Assembly (NCBI GenBank): GCA_027056615.1
Contig: JALUKJ010000131.1
Span: forward strand, 1 to 12,682
From: Campylobacteraceae bacterium
GTDB lineage: Bacteria; Campylobacterota; Campylobacteria; Campylobacterales; Sulfurovaceae
DNA: 12,682 bases
Direction: 5' to 3'
Below are positions 8,013-12,682 of this stretch, one piece after another; the first letter of the stretch is position 1; each line of letters begins with the position of its first letter. The position numbers and the translations under genes are program-made. The notes beneath the pieces are model-generated. The model was not told the origin of the DNA. It saw only the letters and a list, made by a program, of their open reading frames with translations, and searched no databases.

Positions 8013-8089
8013 TTTAGTTTTTATTTAAATAGTCTTAAGCTTCTAAAAAAACTGATGTATACAAATTTTTAACACTATTAAACATAAGA

Positions 8090-8117
8090 TTGAAAATTAT
8101 CGTCACTCTAATATAAT
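8090..8117 (+). promoter_or_regulatory. sigma70-type promoter of the bactofilin gene
   Basis: TTGAAA (8090-8095), a 16-base spacer and TATAAT (8112-8117) form a strong housekeeping-type promoter. The predicted start near 8124 leaves a leader of about 90 bases that holds a second TTGAAA (8131-8136) and a GGAG ribosome site at 8206-8209. Confidence 0.65.
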
Positions 8118-8216
8118 AATTTGATTAATGTTGAAAAGTAATACTCCAAACCACCAAATATATAAGTATCATTTTGTTACTATAAAACATACTAAATAAA
8201 GAAATGGAGAAGAAGA

Positions 8217-8882
8217 ATGGCATTTTTTGCAAAAGGGAAAGAGAAAGAAGAAAAAGCGACAGTAACTAAAACAACTACAGCAACTACAACTGTTAAAGTA
8301 CCTCCAATCTCTGTAGGCACAGAGATTTCAAAAAATATTACTATTGAAGGTAATATTACAGGAACAGATAGTGTTAAAATAGAAGGAACACTGATTGGAA
8401 ACATTGAAGTTAATCATGTAACTATTGGGAAAAATGGTACTGTACGAGGGTCAATTATTGCTCAAAAAGTAACTAACTCTGGACGTGTTGAAGGTGAAAT
8501 TACTTGTAATGACTTAAATATCATGCAAACAGGATATATAACACAAAAAATACATGCCAATATAGTCATTTTAAGTGGTGAAATTTTAGGTGAAGTTCTA
8601 GCTGAAACCTCCATTAATATTACACCAACTGGAAAGATTCAGACTACTTCATTGAGAAGTAAACGTATTACCGTTAATGGAACAGTTGAGGGAAAACTCA
8701 CTGCTTCTGAACTTCTTGAAGTTGGTTCAAATGGATTGGTTAATGGTGAAATTTCTGTTAAAAACATTAAGACAGATGAAGGTGGTCGAGTTATTGGTTC
8801 TATGGCAATGTACACAGAACCAACTCCAACAATTAAACAAAAAAAACCAGAAGTAATTGAAGCTACAATTGAAGAGAAGTAG
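8217..8882 (+). CDS. Bactofilin (polymer-forming cytoskeletal protein), extended form
   Basis: The 221-aa protein has a charged, Thr-rich N-terminal tail (1-30), a long regular core (about 37-198) and a Pro/Lys/Glu tail. The core consists of short repeats of the type hydrophobic-x-G-x-(hydrophobic)-x-G (IEGNITG, IEGTLIG, GTVRG, GRVEGEI, GEILGEV, GTVEGKL, GLVNGEI), the signature of the right-handed beta-helix of bactofilins (DUF583), which polymerise into filaments without nucleotide and help set cell shape or localise envelope enzymes. The core is longer than the roughly 100-aa helix of typical bactofilins, and residues 53-95 resemble 151-196, suggesting internal duplication. It has no membrane segment. 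GGAG eight bases before ATG supports the start; an ATG at 8204 is out of frame. The last codons form one arm of a perfect hairpin with the convergent lipoprotein gene. Confidence 0.88.
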   Translation: MAFFAKGKEKEEKATVTKTTTATTTVKVPPISVGTEISKNITIEGNITGTDSVKIEGTLIGNIEVNHVTIGKNGTVRGSIIAQKVTNSGRVEGEITCNDLNIMQTGYITQKIHANIVILSGEILGEVLAETSINITPTGKIQTTSLRSKRITVNGTVEGKLTASELLEVGSNGLVNGEISVKNIKTDEGGRVIGSMAMYTEPTPTIKQKKPEVIEATIEEK

Positions 8883-8897
8883 AGTAGCTACTTCTCT
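8873..8897. terminator. perfect 10-bp hairpin spanning the stops of two convergent genes
   Basis: AGAGAAGTAG (8873-8882), a five-base loop and the exact complement (8888-8897) form a stem that contains the bactofilin stop (8880-8882) in one arm and the lipoprotein stop (8888-8890, minus) in the other. It is the natural place for a bidirectional transcription end, but neither side has a T run, so it may instead protect mRNA 3' ends. Confidence 0.5.
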
Positions 8898-9028
8898 GTA
8901 GGTACCTTATGTTGAGGTGCCTTCTCTACCCAATATGGTTCAGCTTTATATCCACATCCCACCAATAGTATACAGCAAATAGATGTTATAATAGCTTTAT
9001 GAAACAAGCTAGTGATATTATCTCTCAT
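8888..9028 (-). CDS. Small LptM-like lipoprotein, 46 aa
   Basis: A short minus-strand frame begins with ATG at 9026-9028, with GAGGAA about 10 bases upstream. Its 46-aa product has a polar N-terminus, a hydrophobic stretch (residues 13-24, AIITSICCILLV) and a lipobox LLVGC with the lipid-accepting Cys26, followed by GYKAEPYWVEKAP. The GCGxK...P pattern right after the lipid cysteine is that of the LptM/YifL family (LPAM_2), small outer-membrane lipoproteins that in E. coli assist maturation of the LPS translocon LptD. The gene overlaps the first 30 bases of the divergent DUF721-like gene and ends five bases from the convergent bactofilin stop. The lipobox, clean stop and ribosome site argue that it is real; membership of LptM proper is inferred. 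No clear promoter was found. Confidence 0.72.
   Translation of the reverse strand: MRDNITSLFHKAIITSICCILLVGCGYKAEPYWVEKAPQHKVPTEK
8984..8992 (+). promoter_or_regulatory. extended -10 promoter of the DUF721/DciA-like gene, predicted leaderless
   Basis: TGT-TATAAT is a perfect extended -10 element. It is followed by six bases and then the ATG at 8999, so the expected transcription start is the start codon itself. No Shine-Dalgarno site is present. The element lies inside the coding region of the antisense lipoprotein gene. Confidence 0.5.
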
Positions 9029-9448
9029 ATTCGTTCTCTTCCTCAGTTTAAATTACTTAAGCGTTACTACTGCTATCAGAAGTTTATCTCTTCTCTTAAC
9101 CCACGTTTTAAAAAAGCCATTGCTTTTGTCTATGTGAAAGATGAAACCCTTTTTGTAGCCCTCTCTCACCCTGGTTTTAAAATGGAGATGAGCTATCAAA
9201 AAAAGATACTCTTAAATATACTAGACATTTTAGCCAAACAAGATGAGAAGTGTCAACTCATAAAAGCCCAAAAGGTTATTTTCTTTAATTCAAAATATAT
9301 TTCACTTATAAAAGAGAAGAAAATAGAGAGTACCGTTCCACACTATCAAGAGATAGCACTGGGTGAGTTTAGTATAGAGAGTGAAGATAAAGAGATTATA
9401 AAAGCTTTTGAAGCTGTTAGAGACTCTATAGAGAAACTACAAACTTAA
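8999..9448 (+). CDS. DUF721/DciA-like protein
   Basis: The 149-aa protein begins MKQASDIISHIRSLPQFKLL, and its middle (FVYVKDETLFVALSHPGFKMEM, about residues 43-64, then QKKILLNILDIL) follows the DUF721 pattern of a short beta-hairpin that ends in a helix bearing hydrophobic residues. DUF721 proteins include DciA, the replicative-helicase (DnaB) loader or operator of bacteria lacking DnaC; Campylobacterota carry a diverged version of similar length. The C-terminal half (about 85-149) is charged and probably helical. There is no signal peptide or membrane segment, so it is cytosolic. The start is supported by the family-like N-terminus although no ribosome site precedes it; a -10 box ends six bases upstream. 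Assignment to DciA function is inferred. Confidence 0.62.
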   Translation: MKQASDIISHIRSLPQFKLLKRYYCYQKFISSLNPRFKKAIAFVYVKDETLFVALSHPGFKMEMSYQKKILLNILDILAKQDEKCQLIKAQKVIFFNSKYISLIKEKKIESTVPHYQEIALGEFSIESEDKEIIKAFEAVRDSIEKLQT

Positions 9449-9495
9449 ATCAACATCTTTTTGATTTTCTCTTTGGGGATTGTGTTTTTTAGGGG

Positions 9496-9521
9496 AATCT
9501 CCACTTTAAAAAGTGGAGATT
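9496..9521. terminator. bidirectional hairpin terminator between the DUF721-like gene and argC
   Basis: AATCTCCACTT (9496-9506), loop TAAA and the exact complement (9511-9521) form a perfect 11-bp stem in the 86-base convergent gap. A short TTT follows on the plus strand; the minus strand has no T run. A weaker AATCAA/TTGATT hairpin with a T-rich tail right after the plus-strand stop (9448-9470) may add to termination. Confidence 0.65.
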
Positions 9522-9534
9522 TAATCACTTGAGT

Positions 9535-10542
9535 TTAAGGCACATAGGAAATAGTAGGAATACCCATTCCCTCCGGAAAACCACACATTAAATTTCCAGC
9601 TACCATAGCTTGAGATGAAGCCCCACGAAGCAAATTATCAATAGCCGAATTAACAAATAATCCATTTTCATTTTTAGAAGCAAAAATATCACAAAAATGA
9701 GTTCCTGCTGTACTTTTTATATCTACAGGTTTTTCTCTAATACGAATAAAAGCATCATCTTTATAGAACTCTTTTAAGACCTCTAAAGGCTCAATATCCT
9801 CTTTTAATGTAGCATAAACTGACACTAACTCACCACGTGTAGCAGGAATAAGATGTGGAACAAAGTTAACATTCATCTTTACCCCATGTATCTTCTCTAT
9901 CTTCTCTGCTATCTCTGGAGCATGACGATGTTTGAGTGGATTGTAAGCAAAAATATTATCATTTACAGTTACAAAATGGGTTGTCTCTGAAAGCTTTTTA
10001 CCTGCTCCACTTACCCCTGATTTTGCATCTACAAATAGTGGTGCACTATGGTCAAGATAGGGAATAAAAGGTAAAATTCCAAGTAGTGTAGCTGTTGGGT
10101 AGCACCCAGGTCCTGCTACAAGTTTTGCCTCTTTTAACTCATCTCTATAATATTCAATCAGACCATAGACAGCTTTATCTAAATTCTCTTTGTCTTCATG
10201 TTCACAGTAATGCTTTTCATAAGTATCAAGCTCTAACCGATAGTCAGCCGAGAGGTCAACTACCTTAACCCCTTTAGCTATTAACTCTTTTGCAAATCCC
10301 ATAGAGGCTTTATGAGGTAGTGCCAAAAATACCAACTCACACATCTCTGCTACACTCTCAACCGAAGCTTTCTCTACAGGAAAAGTAATTACATCTACTA
10401 AAGAGGGATGCAGTGCCTCAATAACAGTATCCCCTGTAGTAGTTGCCAAATATCTTAAAATAAATTTGGGGTGGTTAATCAACATCTTGACAAGTTCAAG
10501 ACCTGTATAACCACTTGCCCCTACAATACCTACATTTACCAT
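9535..10542 (-). CDS. argC: N-acetyl-gamma-glutamyl-phosphate reductase
   Basis: The 335-aa enzyme makes N-acetylglutamate semialdehyde from N-acetylglutamyl phosphate with NADPH, the third step of arginine synthesis in the cytosol. The N-terminal Rossmann motif is VGIVGASGYTG (GxxGxxG at 8-14 region), the catalytic Cys147 lies in AGPGCYPTA, and the family signature HLIPATRGE starts at His230. KSGVSGAGK and PLKHRHAPEI are further conserved blocks. Length is normal for the bacterial single-domain form. The ATG overlaps the greA stop by one base (TAATG), which points to translational coupling and shared transcription with greA and batD; the ribosome site is weak, as expected for coupled starts. 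No other arginine gene is in the window. Confidence 0.96.
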   Translation of the reverse strand: MVNVGIVGASGYTGLELVKMLINHPKFILRYLATTTGDTVIEALHPSLVDVITFPVEKASVESVAEMCELVFLALPHKASMGFAKELIAKGVKVVDLSADYRLELDTYEKHYCEHEDKENLDKAVYGLIEYYRDELKEAKLVAGPGCYPTATLLGILPFIPYLDHSAPLFVDAKSGVSGAGKKLSETTHFVTVNDNIFAYNPLKHRHAPEIAEKIEKIHGVKMNVNFVPHLIPATRGELVSVYATLKEDIEPLEVLKEFYKDDAFIRIREKPVDIKSTAGTHFCDIFASKNENGLFVNSAIDNLLRGASSQAMVAGNLMCGFPEGMGIPTISYVP

Positions 10543-11027
10543 TATAGCTCTATCTCTTCATACGAAATAGACTCAACATCAAATGTTTTTTTCCCAGATG
10601 GTAAAACAATTGTAACCTCATCACCCTCCTCTTTTCCAAGCAAAGCACGAGCCATAGGAGAACCAATAGAGATAAGCCCATTATCAGGATTTGACTCTTG
10701 TGAACCAACTAAAGTATAAGTCACTTCAGAATCATCTTCTTGGTCTACTAACTCAACAGTTGAGCCAAAACAAATACGCTCATGAGGGAAAGTTGAAGGG
10801 TCTATAACCTGAGCTCGACCTACTAAATCAGTTAAATCTAAAATACGAGCTTCCATTAACCCTTGCTTATCTTTAGCAGCATGGTACTCTGCATTCTCTT
10901 TTAAGTCTCCTAACTCTCTAGCTGTATCTATAACCTTTGCTATCTTTGCACGTTCAACGGTTTTTAGTTGCTCTAACTCAGTTGATAATCTATCAAATGT
11001 TACTTTTAACATTGGTTCTTTTTGCAC
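10542..11027 (-). CDS. greA: Transcription elongation factor GreA
   Basis: The 161-aa protein binds the secondary channel of RNA polymerase and stimulates cleavage of backtracked RNA. The N-terminal coiled coil (about 10-75) carries the tip motif GDLKENAEYHAAK, with Asp41 and Glu44 matching the catalytic acidic pair of E. coli GreA. The C-terminal FKBP-like domain (about 80-161) contains VTYTLVGSQESNPDNGLISIGSPMARALLG, typical for the family. The start is GTG at 11025-11027: AGGAG lies five bases upstream and the N-terminus MQKEPML aligns with E. coli MQAIPMT; the in-frame ATG at codon 6 would lose this. It lies 41 bases after batD, with a TATAAT in the gap, and overlaps argC by one base. Confidence 0.96.
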   Translation of the reverse strand: MQKEPMLKVTFDRLSTELEQLKTVERAKIAKVIDTARELGDLKENAEYHAAKDKQGLMEARILDLTDLVGRAQVIDPSTFPHERICFGSTVELVDQEDDSEVTYTLVGSQESNPDNGLISIGSPMARALLGKEEGDEVTIVLPSGKKTFDVESISYEEIEL

Positions 11028-11057
11028 GGTATCTCCTCACTTTTTTTAATAAAAAGT

Positions 11058-11063
11058 ATTATA
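11058..11063 (-). promoter_or_regulatory. possible internal -10 box for greA-argC
   Basis: Read on the minus strand, GGTTATAAT directly follows the batD stop and would start transcription about 24 bases before the greA GTG. No good -35 box is seen. It could give greA and argC a transcript independent of the bat genes. An ACTTTTT/AAAAAGT stem lies between it and the ribosome site. Confidence 0.4.
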
Positions 11064-11068
11064 ACCTA

Positions 11069-12595
11069 CTACTCCTCAAAAACCTCCATCAAATCTTCTT
11101 TGTCTATCTTATTTTGACCACCCTTGTAGAGGTTATCTTCCAACAAATTAAGAGCTTTAGATATTCGCTTATCTTTTTTACTATAAGGCAACAACAGATT
11201 AAAGAGTGCTTGGTCATCTTTGGCTTTTCTTATGGCTTTAACCATATCGGTCTCTTTTTTAGCCTCTTTACTCTTTTTAATCATATTAACTAAAAGCATA
11301 CTACCTACACCAAGTAAAAATCCAACTCCTAAAAAGAGATATTTTAGATAACTATCTTCTGTTTTAATAATCACTTTAGTCTTAACCGTAGGGGCTACTA
11401 CTTTTGGGACTTCTATCTTTTGAGTAGGACTAACCTCTATGCTTGGCTTGGCTTTAACCCCTGCTCCACCACCAACGACCTCAATATCTATAGGCTCGGT
11501 TTTAACTGTTTTAACACTCTTACTCTTTTTGTCAAAGTAATCTAAACTTAAAGATGGAATTGTAAAGTTTTGGTCTGCTATAAGTGCTATCTTTTGAGTA
11601 AATACTCCCCCATACTCTCCATTTTGTTCACCTGAACGGATTTTTGGCTCATCTGCATAAACAATAACATTGTTTATATCTAAGTCAAACTTTTTAACAT
11701 CATCAATATTTCCTTTTCCTTGAACTGTAATAGTTAGGTTTACAGGCTTATTAGCATGGACTTTATGTTTCTCAACAGTAGCTTTAATATTATAATTTCC
11801 ATAAAGCTCCAATCCATTTGGTAGAGGATTAACCTTTACTTTAAAACTATTTGAATAAATTTTTTGCCAATTTAACTGCTCTGTCATTGAGCTAAAAAAT
11901 GGGTCATCAAAAATACCCCCACCAAATCCACCTCGTTGGCGTTGTACTTTTCCTATCATAGCTTCAATAGCAGGAACAGTATACTCTCCTGCCTTTTGAG
12001 GAAAGAGTTTATAGTGAAGTGACTGCACAATATAGTCACCCTCTGTAGTTTTACTTACCTTATCACTCTTTTTTACCCAAAAGTTATCTAGTTTTGGCTC
12101 TCCTAACTGAATTTTGTCTGCATGAGAATTTAGTTTAGATTTAAAGTTCAAGGTTAAGTTTATTGGTTCACCTACATAAGAGACATTTTTATCTAAACTC
12201 ATATTTAAAACAAAAGGTTGCCCAGCATGACTAGCTGTTGGTTTAACCACACTTACACTTTGCTCTTTAGTTTTAAACTCTTTTCCATCAACCTTTACTA
12301 CAAAAGAGGGAACTTTAAGCGATTTAGTCGCTCTAAAGCTATAGGTTTTAGAGATAGTTTTACTCATCTTGCCATTAATAATATTGACCGACTGTGATGA
12401 CGAAGTTCCCATAACAGGTGAGTCACCAATTTGTGCAATCTGTGGAAACTCAATATCATTTCCCTCTGCAGTAATGGTTAGTTGTACCATATCACCTTTA
12501 TAGACAGCAGGAGGGTTTACGCTTACCTTTACTCCTGCAAAAGCAACACTGCTTAAAATTAATATTAAAAATAGTTTACCAAGGGTTTGTTTCAT
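11069..12595 (-). CDS. batD: BatD-family protein (aerotolerance/Bat operon)
   Basis: The 508-aa protein has a signal peptide (1-20, ending VAFA) and a large periplasmic part made of BatD beta-sandwich repeats (about 21-375, opening VKVSVNPPAVYKGDMVQLTI; a second repeat begins near FVLNMSLDKNVSYVGEPINLTL). The Gly/Phe loop GGFGGGIFDDPFF at 222-234 is a family marker. One membrane helix (about 418-440) leads to a cytosolic charged tail of about 65 residues with helical repeats. In other bacteria BatD is encoded with vWA-domain BatA/BatB and a MoxR ATPase and is linked to stress or oxygen tolerance, though its biochemical role is unknown. AGGAG nine bases before ATG supports the start, which lies within the last 20 bases of the upstream Bat gene. 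Confidence 0.9.
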   Translation of the reverse strand: MKQTLGKLFLILILSSVAFAGVKVSVNPPAVYKGDMVQLTITAEGNDIEFPQIAQIGDSPVMGTSSSQSVNIINGKMSKTISKTYSFRATKSLKVPSFVVKVDGKEFKTKEQSVSVVKPTASHAGQPFVLNMSLDKNVSYVGEPINLTLNFKSKLNSHADKIQLGEPKLDNFWVKKSDKVSKTTEGDYIVQSLHYKLFPQKAGEYTVPAIEAMIGKVQRQRGGFGGGIFDDPFFSSMTEQLNWQKIYSNSFKVKVNPLPNGLELYGNYNIKATVEKHKVHANKPVNLTITVQGKGNIDDVKKFDLDINNVIVYADEPKIRSGEQNGEYGGVFTQKIALIADQNFTIPSLSLDYFDKKSKSVKTVKTEPIDIEVVGGGAGVKAKPSIEVSPTQKIEVPKVVAPTVKTKVIIKTEDSYLKYLFLGVGFLLGVGSMLLVNMIKKSKEAKKETDMVKAIRKAKDDQALFNLLLPYSKKDKRISKALNLLEDNLYKGGQNKIDKEDLMEVFEE

Positions 12596-12682
12596 TTCTC
12601 TTGTCTCCTTGTTTTAGTGGAATCATTAGGGTATTTACCCCTCTTTGGTTTAGCATCTTTTGCCATTTTCGCTCCTCCATAT
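12576..12682 (-). CDS. C-terminal end of an upstream Bat protein (BatB/BatC-like), cut by the window edge
   Basis: An open frame enters from the right edge and ends with TAA at 12576-12578. The visible 34 full codons read MEERKWQKMLNQRG and end in KRNETNPW. A short charged EExKW segment and a terminal Pro-Trp directly before batD are what I recall from the ends of vWA/TPR-type BatB or BatC proteins in related bacteria, so this is probably the gene before batD in the bat operon. It overlaps batD by 20 bases, implying coupled translation. The fragment is too short for the domain architecture to be seen, and the choice between BatB and BatC is open. Confidence 0.68.
   Translation of the reverse strand, partial: MEERKWQKMLNQRGVNTLMIPLKQGDKRNETNPW

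Noticed and set aside
8192..8404. 70-codon minus-strand hydrophobic frame opposite the bactofilin N-terminus
   Set aside because: Its Val/Thr/Ser-rich sequence is the complement of the Thr-rich and repeat-rich bactofilin codons; no ribosome site or family match.
10471..10719. 82-codon plus-strand frame across the argC-greA junction
   Set aside because: Antisense to the starts and ends of two conserved genes without any independent evidence.
10937..11293. 118-codon plus-strand frame spanning the greA start and batD end
   Set aside because: Antisense to two confidently identified genes; the Leu/Phe-rich product reflects the complement of Lys/Glu-rich codons.
12608..12666. A 24-codon frame on the minus strand (MAKDAKPKRGKYPNDS...) with a GGAGG site, ending ATGA at batD
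   Set aside because: The overlapping frame that enters from the right edge and ends in ETNPW looks like the tail of the preceding Bat gene, and the GGAGG arises from its two Glu codons; both being real is unlikely.

Overview
The window comes from an AT-rich bacterial chromosome. The protein sequences (a 149-aa DUF721/DciA-like protein, a KefB-type antiporter, NhaD, a bactofilin, a BatD-family protein, a short 161-aa GreA) and the A/T-rich promoters with clear TATAAT boxes and weak -35 boxes fit Campylobacterota (Epsilonproteobacteria), probably a Sulfurovum/Sulfurimonas-like lineage. This placement rests on protein resemblance recalled by eye, not on a search.

Layout from left to right. Positions 1-180 hold the start of htpG on the minus strand, divergent from an RlpA-type cell-wall gene (365-1078, plus). 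A long minus-strand block follows: a KefB-type cation/proton antiporter (1075-2700, its stop overlapping that of rlpA), a small secreted DUF11-like protein (2852-3334), guaA (3399-4934), the Na+/H+ antiporter nhaD (5058-6377) and nadB (6552-8000). A short plus-strand section carries a bactofilin (8217-8882) and a DUF721/DciA-like gene (8999-9448). Between them, on the minus strand, lies a short lipoprotein gene (8888-9028) that is easily missed. The right end is a minus-strand operon: the tail of a Bat-type protein (12576-12682), batD (11069-12595), greA (10542-11027) and argC (9535-10542). The two bat genes overlap by 20 bases, and greA and argC overlap by one base.

The genes are mostly housekeeping: purine synthesis (guaA), NAD synthesis (nadB), arginine synthesis (argC), transcript cleavage (greA), protein folding (htpG), ion homeostasis (kef-type, nhaD), and envelope or cell-shape functions (rlpA, bactofilin, small lipoprotein, Bat proteins). 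No mobile element, CRISPR array, tRNA or rRNA gene was seen. No gap between genes exceeds 300 bases; the largest (8001-8216, 181-364 and 6378-6551) hold the promoters and palindromes listed below.

I do not see an undescribed multi-gene system here. The points most worth a second look are local: the hidden lipoprotein gene squeezed between and overlapping its neighbours, a perfect hairpin that encodes the ends of two convergent genes, two genes whose -10 box sits exactly six bases before ATG (predicted leaderless mRNAs), and two perfect palindromes in front of nhaD.
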